Shown one piece after another: positions 43,648 through 54,656 of a DNA stretch of 64,000 nucleotides. Position numbers and translations under genes: made by a program. Where the stretch lies: contig CM042092.1 of assembly GCA_023512835.1 (NCBI GenBank), forward strand, positions 29,089,543-29,153,542, in the 5' to 3' direction. Below the pieces are notes generated by a model. The model worked only from the letters and a program-made list of their open reading frames with translations. It was not told where the DNA came from and ran no database searches. Origin of the DNA: Taxillus chinensis (lineage: Eukaryota; Streptophyta; Magnoliopsida; Santalales; Loranthaceae). The stretch's first letter is position 1. Every line of letters starts with the position of its first letter.

Positions 43648-45359
43648 TGTAGTAGTAGATATAAGCTAAACTGAACCTATGCCCTCTGCTTTGCTGGGTT
43701 CTGTTACATTGCTCAGATTTGTGTCCTTGTAACCCACAGCTGAAACAATACCCTTCAAACCTTTTAAGCCTTCGAACTCTCTATTCTAAAGCATGCCTCA
43801 TATCCACAATGGTAGTCTTCTTTTGATTCATTGTTGCCTTTGGCCTTTCAGCTTGCTTTGACACCTCTATGGTGATTTCATTGCATTTGCCCTTAATTTT
43901 GGATTCTCAATCATCATTACTGATTTCCCTTGCTTTTGAGCTTTCTGGATTTGTAAACTCTTTCTTTTGCCGCTACATCCTAAGCTTACAAACCTCTGCC
44001 TCCAACTGCTTAGCATTTAATCTTCCTGATTCAAGTTCTTTAGTGAGATCATCTACTGTTTTGATATACTCTTCAATCTTCACTTTTGATTACATCAACA
44101 GTTTACTGGAATCGTCATAAAGAACTTCAACAACTTTCTTCTCTTTCTTCAAAGATTTAATTGTGGCCCTCTGTTCAATAATTTTCTTGAGAGCTCGATT
44201 CAGTTCTTCTCTAAAGTCATATTCCATTTCTTACTCTTCATAGTCTTCCTCTTGTGAAGGTTCATATTCTTCCTGACTCTGTTGCTGCATGGACACCATA
44301 AATACTTGTTCTTCAATAGCATCTGATGCCTCCTCCTCAGCTGAACTTGAATCATCCAAAACAGCACTAAGATAGTTTCTTAGTTTGTTCAGCTTCTGCT
44401 CTACTGTTTGTTTGCTTTTCTTCTAGAAATATGGCCTCTTTTTCCTATACTGATCATCATTAACATTTTTCTCCTTTGTATCCATCTTCTCACTTGGACA
44501 CTCTTAAGCAAAATGTCCTCGGCCTCCACAATTGAAGCATGTGACGATAGACTTATCCTTTCCTTTGCTTTTCAGACTTGTCTTCTTTCTGAATTTTCTA
44601 GATAACAAAGCTTGTAACAACTCATCTTCTCTATCAATATCATCTCCACTGGTAGATGCCTCTTCTTGGATAAGTTTAGCTTTTCCCTTTTTGGCATGAA
44701 AAGCTATCTCTGCTGGCTCCTCTTTCTTCTTCTTAGAAGATTCACCATAGCCTGCTACCCTCATCTCATATGCAACTAATGTGCTTCTCAATCCATCCAA
44801 TGTCATGGTCTCATACTATCCACTTTCTTCTATAGCTGACACCTTGGGATTGTACATAGCCGGCAATGATCTCAATATTTTCCTTACAATTTCAGAGTCA
44901 CTAATCTCATAACCATGCCCTCTACACAGATTGATTATGTCATGCACTCTGTTAAAGAAGTCTTCCAATTGATCGTTTTCAGTCATCCTCAAAGCTTCAT
45001 ATTGAGCTTTGTAAACCTGTAACTTTGCCTCTCTAACCTTAGTGTCACCTTCATGAACACTCTTTAGCTTGTTCCACATATCAAAAGTCGTGTCACACTG
45101 TAACACCCTTAAATATTCATTCTCAAATAAGGCAGTCGCAAATAAAGTGTTGTACCTTAGCATCAGCCTCATAACTTCTTCGATCAGCATCATTCCAGAT
45201 GTCAGGGCTCTTTTGACAAGTATACTTGGTGGTTATTGCTTGAGAAACAAAAATACCTTGAGCAGCAAGATATTTTAACACCCTACCTTTCCATCTCTGA
45301 TAGTTTGTACCATTAAAACTCGGTACAACTATTCTCATACTCATACCAGCAAAATCCAT
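43648..45359 (-). pseudogene. gag: Copia gag, right of the Ogre insertion
   Basis: Starts MDFAGMSMRIVVPSFNGTNYQRWKGRVLKYLAA at 45359, about 75 bp from the primer site. Segments: 45123-45359; after a frameshift, 44816-45193 (LFENEYLRVLQCDTTFDMWNKLKSVHEGD..LQVYKAQYEALRM..LEDFFNRVHDIINLCRGHG..VRKILRSLP), the UBN2-type copia Gag domain; then, in frame after a stop, 44504-44806 ending in a knuckle CFNCGGRGHFA. A stop then precedes the rest of that knuckle, and Glu/Lys-rich coiled-coil-like sequence continues to a further knuckle near 43720 (CFSCGLQGHKSEQC). The first 5 bp (43648-43652, TGTAG) are the Ogre target duplication. The third knuckle is on the far side at 8280-8345. Confidence 0.85.
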
Positions 45360-45431
45360 TATACAGGAATAAAAATAAACACCCCTTGTGCAAATCTAAA
45401 CCAGGTTGTTAAGCCTATCCAGTTTCACATT

Positions 45432-45443
45432 GCTCTGATACCA
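45432..45443 (-). other. Primer-binding site, tRNA-iMet type (copia)
   Basis: The minus strand reads TGGTATCAGAGC, complementary to the 3' end of initiator tRNA-Met, 2 nt inside the 5' LTR. It is standard for plant copia elements. Confidence 0.88.
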
Positions 45444-45445
45444 AT

Positions 45446-47158
45446 TGAAATTCCTAGACACGCATTGAGAGGGTGGGTGAATTAGTGTATCAATGTAATT
45501 TTACCCCTTTTTCTTTTTCCCGTGATAATCTCTTCAAAGTATACCAAATTCTGTGTTTGTATATCAAATAAAGAAAATAGCAAAGATAAAAACACACAAC
45601 AATTACGTGGTTCACCCTACAATGTGTAGAGCTACGTCCACGGCGTGACCAGCAAACAGCTAATCGCAGAATCTCCACTAGCAATTCTAAATAGCACACT
45701 GCTATCCAAGGTCCACCACCTTACAAGTTTTAGGGTTCACTACCCTTTGAGTTCACTACCCAATTTCAACAACAACGATAATCACCAATAACCTCACTAG
45801 TTATGGTTTTACAATGATAATAATAAGAATGGATACAAAGAGAACAGTACTAATCCACACAGATAAGTTTTTACACTATTCTCCGATCAAAGTACATCAA
45901 CAGACTGGTTCATGATCTTCTCTTTGATGTCACAGTCAACAAGCTCGTCAAGATGGATTCTGTAAACACCGAGAGCTACTCCTCTATCTCATCTGATCTT
46001 CTCTTCCTCTCTAGTTCTCTCTTCTCCCTCACACTCAACACATCCGCCACAACCTTGGTTTCTTAATCCAAAAACCCTATATCTTCCTTTATTAAACCCT
46101 GGCCCTTGGATTGGCTAACCATAGGATTAGCCAGCTCAAATAAGATGTTAACCAAATTTCAGCAGCCAAGCCTTAACCATTGATCTCTTTCTATACTTTA
46201 TCTCAGCCATTTGATCAATCTCATTTAAGTGAAATTGTCTTAGCCATTGGATCAAGCTCACCTAAGTTGACAAATCTCAGCCATTCATCTGGTGAACTCT
46301 GATCTGCATGTGCTGATGTTGGTATTTTGACCATAACTCCCTCTATAGTGCTCAAATTCACTTGAGGTCAAAAGTAAAGTTGTAGATATTGAAGTCCTCT
46401 ATCTACTGGTAAACAATGGTGAATTTTGGAGCTAAAAAGTCTGTATGTCCCCATGATTATATTTGCACTTCTCATGTGAGTATATTGTCCATAACTTCTT
46501 CTATAGTGCTCGGATTCACTTGTGGTCAAAAGCAAAGTTGTAGATATTGAAGCCCTCTATCTACTGGTAAATTTGGTGCCATTTGGAGCTCAAAATAGCT
46601 GCACGGCTGGGTACACTGTCAACCGTTCAAATGTATATGGCCCATAACTTTATGTACAAAGCTCAAAACGACTCGAAGTCAATAGCAAACTTGTAGACCT
46701 TGAAGTTATCTATCCATGGGTAAAATTTCATGAAAATCAGAGCTCCAAAAGTCTGCACGGTCCTATGATTATATGTGCATGGTTGGAGAAACTATCAGCC
46801 ATTTACATGTATATGGACCATAACTTTTTGTACAGACCTCAAAACGACTCGAGGTCAAAAGCAAACTTGTAGATCTTGAAGTCTTCTATCCATGGGTAAA
46901 ATTTGGTACTATTTGGAGTTTAAAATCTCTGGATTGCTTCACAATTATACGTGCACAGCTGGGTAAATTATTAGCCGTGCAGATGAAATTTGCTTCTCTG
47001 GACCTCTTTCATATGGTATAATTTGGTCTTGAATGGATGTCTACCTCTATCTTCATTTAAGGTTGACAACAAGGATTGCGGCTGACACCACTGTGGTTAA
47101 CAACAATGACAACACAATCAGCTATGCCAACTCTTAACAACTCGCATTGGGAATAACA
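45446..47158 (-). repeat. Copia 5' LTR
   Basis: 1713 bp from TGAAATTCC to GGGAATAACA (plus strand), followed by CCATC at 47159-47163. It pairs with 3004-4723 and is the better preserved of the two. It contains several similar 130-bp-scale segments ('ccataact', 'ttgtagatattgaag', 'tgcatggttggagaaac') that suggest an old internal repetition around 46330-46980. Confidence 0.9.
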
Positions 47159-47163
47159 CCATC

Positions 47164-47661
47164 AGTTGGCTAGTTTGACTATGGTAGACATGCGGAGAGA
47201 GGGCAAGGCTGTGTTGCCCAGAGTGGTTGATCAGTTTCCCGATGTATTCGCAAAGGACCTCGCAGATCTATTGCCAGAGAGGGAGGTTGATTTCTCGATA
47301 GAGTTGCTACCAGGGACAGCACCCATCCGGTTGTCGGCGTATAGGATGGCACCAGCTGAGCTTAGAGAGCTCAAGCGATAGATCGATGATCTTCTCATAC
47401 GTGGTTTTATCCGGCAGAGTAGTTCGCCATGGGGTGCTCTAGTGTTATTCTCCAAGAAGGCAAACGATTCACTTCGGTTATGCATAGACTACCAAAAGTT
47501 GAACCAAGTAACATTGAAGAACCGATACGCTTTGCCGAGGATTGATGACTTATTTGATCAATTCAGAGGCGCTCAGTGGTTCTCCAGGATTGACCTGAGG
47601 TTGGGCTATCATCAGCTCCGTGTGCGGGAGGCAAACATATCGAGGACAACATTCAGTTGTA
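47164..47661 (+). pseudogene. Ty3/gypsy reverse transcriptase fragment, right part
   Basis: Continues the element left of the copia insertion. It reads QLASLTMVD, the linker VVDQFPDVF, the RT start [26 protein letters not shown], a TAG at 47379 (CAG to TAG would fit), then [36 protein letters not shown] and the first catalytic block [15 protein letters not shown] (Asp near 47590). It is cut at TFSC by the Tat-like LTR at 47662, so the YVDD/FIDD active site is missing. It is about three-quarters similar by eye to 59840-60320, a related but different family. It is far better preserved than its left half at 2060-2998. Confidence 0.87.
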
Positions 47662-49261
47662 GATGTCATCACCGGATTTCGTGCAAAAGGGAAACCGCTT
47701 TTGGGGTGCGGTTCCCCCCAACCTTCATCCGAATGGTGATTAAAATACATTGTTGCCACCAATCGTTTTTGGGGTGCGGTTGGTCACCTAAAATGAAATT
47801 ATCTATGGCGCTGGGAATAGGCTTGGGAGTTGGTTACGCATGGGGAAAGACTAGCACCCCCACGACGCCCTTTCAGTACCTATCTTAAGATTTGGAGGTT
47901 TTCAACTTGTTTTAACTATTGCTTAAGTTTGACTAGTTTAAAAGTGATGTTGAAATGGCATACGACCTAAAAGTCTACTCTTTTTATTTTCTAAGCTATT
48001 TGTTAAAGTGAAGTTAAATCCAATTTTCCCTAAACATCTAAAAGAAGTCGTAGTAATTTGATCTTTACATTTTGGTTTCTAAATTTATTTGTTGCAGTTG
48101 AAAATTAAACTCAATTTATCCTAAACCTCTAAGGAAGGTCCTATGATTTTGTTTTCAATTAAATTGAAGTCATCTAAAAATCTAAAGAAAAAGACCAAAG
48201 TTGATTTAATCATAAATTCAATGTTTGACGTTCTAAACTAAATGGTTACAATAATCCTGAAGGTAAAAGTAATGATGAAAAAACCAAATATTAGAAAAGC
48301 ACATGTGTTGAAAAGATTTTGTTTGTTTTGTTTTTGTTGTTTTTTTTTTTGTTGCTTTATAAAAACCTTTTTTTGTTTGGGAAACATTTTTTTGTTTTTT
48401 TGGTTGGGGATTTTTTTGTTTATTTTGAACATATATATTTTTTTTGATTTTTTAAATACTTTTTTAAAAAACTAAATAACTAAATAAATAAATAAAAATA
48501 AACTCATAGGTGTAGTGTGTGATGTTGTCATTTACAAAAATAAAAAAATAAAAAAAACTCACTCTCTCTTTTTTTTTTTCTTTTCTTTTTTTTTGTTGGT
48601 CTTTATCTCTTTTCCTTTCTTTTCTTTTTCACTCTCTTTCACCATACAATTGATTTACAACATTACAAGTGAATTGGACAAGAGCCCATAATTATAAAAT
48701 CAGCCCAAATCTAACATTTCTCCTAAGGCCCAAAGCTAACACATGTTCTCACGCCAACAGGGACTAACACATATTCCTAAAACTAATAAATAAATAAAAG
48801 AGAAATGAAACTAATATAAATGACAGGTCCATACAGCCGCACTAGGCCAACTCCATTGACAGAGCAGAGAGTAGAGTGTAATAACCCTCGTGCCAAGCAG
48901 GGTGCCAAGGCATGGACTAAAGCCGCCACTCATCCCACCAAACAGCCATCATAGGTCAAGCGTAAATAAAAATAAACAAAATGCAAGAGAGGAGAATAAA
49001 AATATAATTCAAACGAACCAAGTAGAAAACTGCACAAACAGCTAACAACCCAAACAATCAACCAAACAAATAAACGTGACCCCAAAAAACCAGCATATCA
49101 TATTAAAAGCCATTTCAGGAAAACCATTTCAGTAAATTTGAGGACCCAGCACCCCAATAGGCAGTGAATAGATAAAAATGTTTGAGAAACTCTTTTCATA
49201 CAAGAAATCATCAACTAACAACTAAAAACTTGGGTCATGACAACAGGCCAATGGATAATGG
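47662..49261 (-). repeat. Tat-like LTR fragment, outer end
   Basis: Starts TGTCATCACCGGATTTCG, matching the outer end of the Ogre LTR (TGTCATCACTATTTTTCG at 40803), and follows it for several hundred bases (gtcgccaccaa / ttgccaccaat, ggggtacaatt / ggggtgcggtt, gggagttggttacg, tagcaccccyac). It belongs to a related but different subfamily. T-rich tracts (48320-48470, 48560-48640) occupy the same places. It is cut at 49262 by the next element. No gene inside. Confidence 0.75.
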
Positions 49262-49525
49262 TGTAATGACCCGTGTTTTGGGAAGAACAAGCTGGAACGA
49301 AGATGACCAGTACCCTAGGCGAACAGTTGGGTCGAAAGGTGGAAGACCCAAAGATTTGTGTCGTAGGGACGAAGACTGAGGGTCGAAGGTCGAAGATCGA
49401 GGGGTGAAGGTCTGAGGGTCGAAGTTCGAAGGTTTGAGGGTTGAAGGTTTGATCTTCGAGACAGATCTTCGAGGCTCCGTAGCAGTGATCTTCGAGGCAG
49501 TGTTCTACGAGTCTTCGAGGGAGTG

Positions 49526-49705
49526 TTTCATTTATCAAAGCTACGTCATTTTGATGGTGTGTTTCACTTATCAAAACTACGTCATTTTGATGGTGTCTTT
49601 CATTTATCAAAACTATGTCGTTTTGATGGTAGGATTTCATTTATCAAAACTACGTCATTTTGATGGTGGGATTTCATTTATCAAAACTACGTCGTTTTGA
49701 TAAGT
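49526..49705 (+). promoter_or_regulatory. Five-copy palindrome array in U3
   Basis: Five units at about 49533, 49570, 49606, 49643 and 49680 with inverted arms ATCAAAAC / GTTTTGAT (some ATTTTGAT) around TACGTC. The last copy ends about 10 bp before the TATA box. The solo LTR at 20131 also has five copies and the one at 54154 has two. Confidence 0.78.
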
Positions 49706-49711
49706 GAGGTC

Positions 49712-49719
49712 TATATAAG
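49712..49719 (+). promoter_or_regulatory. TATA box of the 49262 LTR
   Basis: TATATAAG directly after the palindrome array, at the same spacing in three LTR copies. Transcription would be expected to start about 30 bp downstream. Confidence 0.75.
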
Positions 49720-50350
49720 GAGAAGCTCTCTTTGTTTTAGGTTTAGGGTTTTGTTGTCAGCTGCCGCAGCCATTGTAGAGAGAGAGAGAAAAAAAAAGAG
49801 AGGGTTCTTGAGCGTTGCTGCTGGGGTGACTCGCGTGGGTGGATGACGTCTAACGTGGGAGCAAGAGTAAGGAGGATCTTCTTGAGGTAAGGGTTTTGTT
49901 CCTCCTTGAACCTATCCCAAGGTTTTGGCCTTGTGATAGGCAGTCTGTTGTATATTCTAGATATATATATATATATATATATGTGTATGTAAATCCATAT
50001 AGGTGTGATCTCCTATATGGATGTTGGCCTTCAATGGCGTATTTGCTTGGATATTTGTATATATGCCCGTGAGGCTGGGGATTACACATGCTAGGTGTTC
50101 GATTTTATGTCTGTGTGACTAAGTTTGAGAGCCTATGAATGTGTGCACGCTATGTGTTCGATGTTATGCCTGTAAGACTATGCAAATCAAGTGTTTGATA
50201 TTATGCCTGTGAGGCCACACATGTTATATGTTTGATAATATGCCTATGTGACTATGCATGTTATGTGTTTGAGGTTATGCCTGTGTGGCAGAAATGTATG
50301 TTATGTGTTTGATTGTATGATTGTTAGTCTGAGAGGCTATGGGAACTGTT

Positions 50351-50445
50351 TGCCTAAGAGGCGGTTAAACATTTGCCAGAGAGGCGGTTAAACATTTACC
50401 CGAGAGGCGGTTAAACATTTGCCTGAGAGGCGGTTAAAATGTTAG
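50351..50445. repeat. 26-bp tandem repeat, four copies
   Basis: Units of the form gagaggcggttaaacatttgcc, repeated four times. The position in the LTR corresponds to different repeats in the two solo LTRs. Confidence 0.88.
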
Positions 50446-51001
50446 CCTGGAAGGCTGTGAAATTGGTAGCCTGTGAGGCTGTAGAGCCAGCGTGGCTGGG
50501 GCTGTGGTTGTGCCCATTTCAGTGGTGTGCTTTACTTATATTTACTATTGCCACGACACTGCACTAGTACACGTTCTCATGTAGTGGTTAGGTGCATAGG
50601 ATGGGTTGGGGAGACTTGATCCCAACTGAGATGTGGTTGCTCACCCCTCCTATTGTGTTCTGTTTTTCTCAGGGACCTACAGGCGTTAGGTGGGAACACC
50701 AAGGTGGACAACAGTTCTGTTTGTGGTTTTGATTTATGTTATTTGTATTACTTTTGGGTGGCTTTGTACCCCAGTGGGGAGATATTGTAAAGTGGGTTTT
50801 ATTGTAATAAAGGCATGTGGATTTGTAAACATTTATCCTGATTTGAATTTAATAAATTTATGATTTTGTCTTTCTGAATATCAGCTGTGTAGTGTATGAT
50901 GTCCTGTATGAGTATTGTATCCTATCCCCTTCTCCACCGCATGGGTAAAGGGGGAGTTACGAACCGGTTTCCTCAGGTTGGAAATTCGGGGCATGACAGT
51001 A

Positions 51002-51013
51002 TGGTATCAGAGC
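51002..51013 (+). other. Primer-binding site, tRNA-iMet type (49262 element)
   Basis: TGGTATCAGAGC, 3 nt after the LTR end, complementary to the 3' end of initiator tRNA-Met. Confidence 0.9.
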
Positions 51014-51465
51014 ATGGTCTAGTTGGCCTAGGGTAGTGGGCGGATCTGGTTATCTTGAGTCCTTTGGAGGAGCCTGGAGGAACGTGCCTGATCAACACGG
51101 TCCTCTTGGAGCCTCTAAGGTGTACTTGGGGTAGTCCAGACCTGAGGTAGGATTTGCATTCATTGGCATTAGGGCACTAGTTGCATTTGTTGTTTATGTT
51201 TGCTAAACTGAAAAAAAAAAACGTGAATAGCGTGATAAAGTGTGAAATGTGCAACTCTGAATTTTCTTGGAATACCTTGAGCATGAGAACTCCTTGTTTA
51301 ATTGAGCTGTGTGAAATGTGAATTAAGATATGTGCAATATGGATTGATGCAATGTATGTGTGTACTGCCATATGATAGTAGAATTGATAAATGGGGTAGA
51401 GGTAGTGACACGCGATAGATTCGAATTCGTTTTGACGTTTGTGTTTCTTACTTTGTATAGTAAGA
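51014..51465 (+). other. Leader of the 49262 element with acceptor-like site
   Basis: No gene. It ends in a pyrimidine-rich stretch and TTGTATAG| at 51453-51460, five bases before the gag ATG at 51466, a good splice-acceptor look-alike. Confidence 0.6.
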
Positions 51466-52679
51466 ATGCCGCCGAGGAGAGTGACACGTGCATCTGGGGT
51501 GGTGGCTGATGAGTCATCTACCCATGAGGGCCCGGGTGCGGGGCAGTCTACTGGAGGACATGCGCTGTTGTTGGCACAGCTGCGAGAGGGCATCCGACTG
51601 GAAGTCCGAGAGCTGAGAGAGGGTATCCGGCAAGAGGTTCGGGAGGAGGTGCGCCGTGAGATGGCAGCACAGCAGGTGGTGCCACCACCAGTGGGGGAGT
51701 TACCTTGTGAGCATGAAAGTTCACGTGGTGGCATATCGATTCGTGCAGAGGAAGATGTGGTGACGAGGTTCCAAAAGGAACAACCTCCAAGGTTCAAGGG
51801 AGAAGTGGATCCCATGGTGGCTGAGCATTGGTTGAGGCAGATCGAGCATGTGTTTTCCTTTCTCCTATCCCGGGAGGAGGATAAGGTGAGACTGGCCATT
51901 TGGCAGCTGGAGGGGAATGCTTTGGAGTGGTGGCAGGGTGTCACAGGGAGCCGTGCAGTGCAGTTCATGCTGTGGGAGGAGTTCTTGCAACTCTCCACGA
52001 TGAGTTTTTCCCTGAGTCCTTGAGATGGCAGAAGAGGGAGGAATTTGGCAGTCTGAAGCAAGGATCAAAGACGGTGCCCGAGTATGAGCGGGAGTTCCGG
52101 AGCTTGAGTAGATTTGCTCCCGAGACTGTGGCAAAGGAGGACCTGAAGGCCCATAAGTTCACCTTGGGTCTCAGGCCAGCCCTTAGGCAGAGGGTGGCGA
52201 TTCTGCATTTGAGGACCTATGCTGAGGTTGTGGAGACAGCTCGTATAACTGAGAGGGAGTTGGATGATGGGAGGCAGGCCCATTAGGGTCACCAGTTACA
52301 GGGCGGATCTGAGCGTGATTCAGGGTCCAAGAGGCCCAAGACTGAGGAGAGAGATAGTAGTTCCTTCTGCATCCGGAGACAACCATCTGTGAACCCAGGG
52401 AGGTTCACCTTTGGCGGCAATAGACTGGGAGGTTCAGCAGGGGGTCTTCCCAGTGGTTGTCTTTGTTGTGGGGAGCAAGGCCACGTCAAAAGGGAGTGTC
52501 CCAAGAAAGACTGGCGGTGCAACAACTGTGGACGGGAGGGCCATTTGCGCAGGGTTTGCAGGAGTGGCAACAGGGGAGTAGGAGGCTTGGCATCCAGCAT
52601 GAGGAGTGATGCCAGTTTCCATGCACCAGCAGAGAGACCAGCTCGTCAGTGGCAGGCTAGTCAGGCAGGATCGAACTAG
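51466..52679 (+). pseudogene. gag: Gag of the 49262 element (frameshift and stop)
   Basis: Starts MPPRRVTRASGVVADES. The Gag domain lies at about residues 100-170 (EQPPRFKGEVDPMVAEHWLRQIEHVFSF..VRLAIWQLEGNALEWWQG). A one-base frameshift near 51985-52005 moves the frame: the first frame ends at 52023, the second carries EFFPESLRWQKREEFGSLKQGSKTVPEYEREFRSLSRFAPE and stops at 52284 (TAG). The same frame then continues with two CCHC knuckles, CLCCGEQGHVKREC (52458-52499) and CNNCGREGHLRRVC (52518-52559), which bind the genomic RNA, up to a TAG at 52677. Three lesions make it non-functional. Confidence 0.87.
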
Positions 52680-52784
52680 ACCCGACCTCAGGGGAGGCTA
52701 GAGCGACAGCAGGTTGATGCTGGAGGCATACAGGGTGGGAATCATCCAAAGGGCGAGCCGACTAGTTGCACGGGCCAAGGGAGG

Positions 52785-53400
52785 GTGTTTGCACTGAATA
52801 CAACACCCCAAGAGGAGGCTGAGCTACCACCTCCACCGGTGGAGGGTGGGGCAGGACCATCGGTGGTTAGAGGTACCCTTTTGATCTCTCAGACGCTTGT
52901 TTCCACACTTTTTGATACGGGTGCATCTTGTTCGTTTGTTGCTGAACTTCTGATTGAGGGATTAGGATTCGCATGTGTTGAGGCAGAGAGACACCTAGCA
53001 ATGGAGTCTCCAGTGGGGGGTATGATTAAGGTGCGGCGCATATGTCGTGACTGTGTGTTAACTATAGGGGATGTGGAGCTTAGTTTTGATTTGTACGTGA
53101 TGCCCTTGCGTACATTTGACCTGATCTTGGGTATGGATTGGCTTATGGCTTTCCAAGCCAAGATAGATTGTTATCGGCGGCGTGTATCCTTCATGACACC
53201 GACAGGGACTTCTTGCACCCTATAGGGGCAGTGGAACTGTGAGGTGAGTCGAGCTGGGCCAGTGTTGGACCAGTGGGGTGCCATTACCCATAGGTTGGCA
53301 GCCCTGACCTTTGCTGAGAAGGGGAAAGTAGAAAAGAGAGTGTGGCCAGCAGTTGTTGACCAATTTCAGGATGTCTTTCCTGAGAAATTGAGGAGTTTAC
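52785..53400 (+). CDS. pol: Protease and start of pol of the 49262 element
   Basis: 146 codons open to 53225, in frame with the zinc-knuckle part. The aspartic protease active site DTGA is at 52914-52925 (TLFDTGASCSFV), followed by ICRDCVLTIGDVELSFDLYVMPLRTFDLILGMDWL, the second protease motif. After a TAG at 53223 the frame continues with WPAVVDQFQDVFPE, the linker before RT, until the Tekay element inserts at 53401. Protease would cleave the polyprotein in the particle. Confidence 0.86.
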
Positions 53401-53737
53401 TATAAAGACTCGTATTTGGGTAGTTTTGAGAGATAGTCATTCTATGGGAATGCAACTATCTAGACGGTAGTGTAGTCGTTGATGTGAGCATTTTGACTGT
53501 ACTTGGGCCCGATTCCGAGTCGGGGTCCCGTTTGACCCGATTGTTGACTTTTCGGGGTTTATTGGTTGACTTTGCGTTTGAGCAGTCATTTGAGTGTGAT
53601 AATATCTGAACAATGTTGTGCCCGTCATTTCGAGCGTTTTGACAGTAATTTGACTCAATTTGGAGTTCGTGACCTCGGGAGGTCAATTATTGCATTCGGG
53701 TCAATTATTGCTGGGAGGCCAATTATTGGCAACAGTG

Positions 53738-53748
53738 TATATATATAA
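53738..53748 (+). promoter_or_regulatory. TATA-like box of the Tekay-type LTR
   Basis: tatatatataa about 340 bp into the LTR, also present near 63698-63711 in the 3' LTR. It would start transcription shortly upstream of the (AG)n run. Confidence 0.6.
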
Positions 53749-54578
53749 TTAAGAACTGCCTTATCTCTTTAATTGCCAATTATTGGTACGTGCGTGTTTG
53801 AACAAGAGAGAGAGAGAGAGAGAAGGTGAAGAACGTGAAGAGCTTTCTTGGCAATTTTGGGGCAATTGGAGCTCGTGGATCGCAAATAATCTTCCAGGTA
53901 GGTGTCCTTAATTGTCTTATCTCGATCCTATCTTTGAATATGTGATCTGTGGTTGTATGAGTGTGTATTTTATGAGGGTTGAGAAGTCAACCATGGAGGT
54001 CTAGATTTAGATCTAGATGAATATATGATTTGTGTGTATTTCTGCTGTTATCGTGCAAATTAGAGGCGTTTAGGATGCGTTTTGAGGTAAATATTGTAGT
54101 TTATTGCGTAAAACATGTGTTTATGAGTGTCTGGGGGTCACTGGGTTGCTTCCTGTAAGGACCCGTACCTTGAGTTAGTCAGTTTTGCCTCCTGAGTAGA
54201 GTTTTTCTAGATTTTGACCCAGTAAATGGACTCCAATGAATTCACGTGCAAAAGGAAAGATGCTTAGAATGGTGTCCTCTATCTACCACGGAGTTTCGGG
54301 CCAAATGGACATGTATGTGAGGTGCACGTGATATGGGTCCAATTCACGTGCAAGTGTGGTTGTCTTAAATGATGCAAGGAGGCTAGGGGTAAGTTTGAGA
54401 GCATTTGGAGTGCATTGGGTTGCACGTGAATTGGGGAATTCACGTGCAAATTGGCGTGCGAGCATATTTTTGCATGGTTCCCTTGGTTTTGACATTCTAA
54501 GGAACTTTCTCCAAAGGACCATGTTGAAATTCCGAGTATTTTGGCCTATATGGGTGCGGAAAGGTGCTAACTTGTGTG

Positions 54579-54656
54579 ATCAAAACTACGTCGTTTTGAT
54601 CCTGGGTTTCACTTAATCAAAACTACGTCGTTTTGATAGTGGGAGGCCTATATAAG
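54579..54656 (+). promoter_or_regulatory. Two palindrome repeats and TATA box of the solo LTR
   Basis: Copies at 54579-54600 and 54616-54637, 37 bp apart, each with perfect arms ATCAAAAC / GTTTTGAT around TACGTC; TATATAAG at 54649-54656. Confidence 0.78.

Larger units (their letters stand above)
3004..47158 (-). mobile_element. Ty1/copia LTR retrotransposon, split by a nested Ogre element
   Basis: Minus-strand element with LTRs of 1720 bp (3004-4723) and 1713 bp (45446-47158), a 5-bp CCATC target duplication, an iMet-type primer-binding site (45432-45443) and a polypurine tract (4724-4737). Gag lies at the right (45359 down to 43653) and protease, integrase, reverse transcriptase and RNase H at the left (8349 down to about 5590), the copia order. 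Removing the nested Ogre (8350-43647) leaves about 8.85 kb. The long gag with a lysine/glutamate-rich coiled-coil-like stretch and at least two CCHC knuckles is reminiscent of the SIRE/Maximus lineage, but this is inference. All coding parts are broken. It is inserted in a plus-strand Ty3 element between protease and reverse transcriptase. Confidence 0.88.
49262..50998 (+). repeat. 5' LTR of the 49262 element
   Basis: Runs TGTAATGACCC to GGGGCATGACA. Contains a TTCGA-rich stretch (49380-49520), a five-copy palindrome array (49526-49705), a TATA box, a donor-like GAG|GTAAGG (49884-49892), an (AT)n run (49961-49982), a gcctgtg-rich stretch and a 26-bp tandem repeat (50351-50445). Its partner 3' LTR is outside the window. 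Confidence 0.92.
49262..53400 (+). mobile_element. Ty3/gypsy element, 5' part (continues beyond the nested Tekay element)
   Basis: Plus-strand element with a 1737-bp 5' LTR, an iMet-type primer site (51002-51013), a leader, and gag-protease up to 53400, where the Tekay-type element is inserted. The remainder (RT, integrase, 3' LTR) must lie right of the window. Two other copies of its LTR are solo LTRs at 20131-21849 and 54154-55880. Confidence 0.88.
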
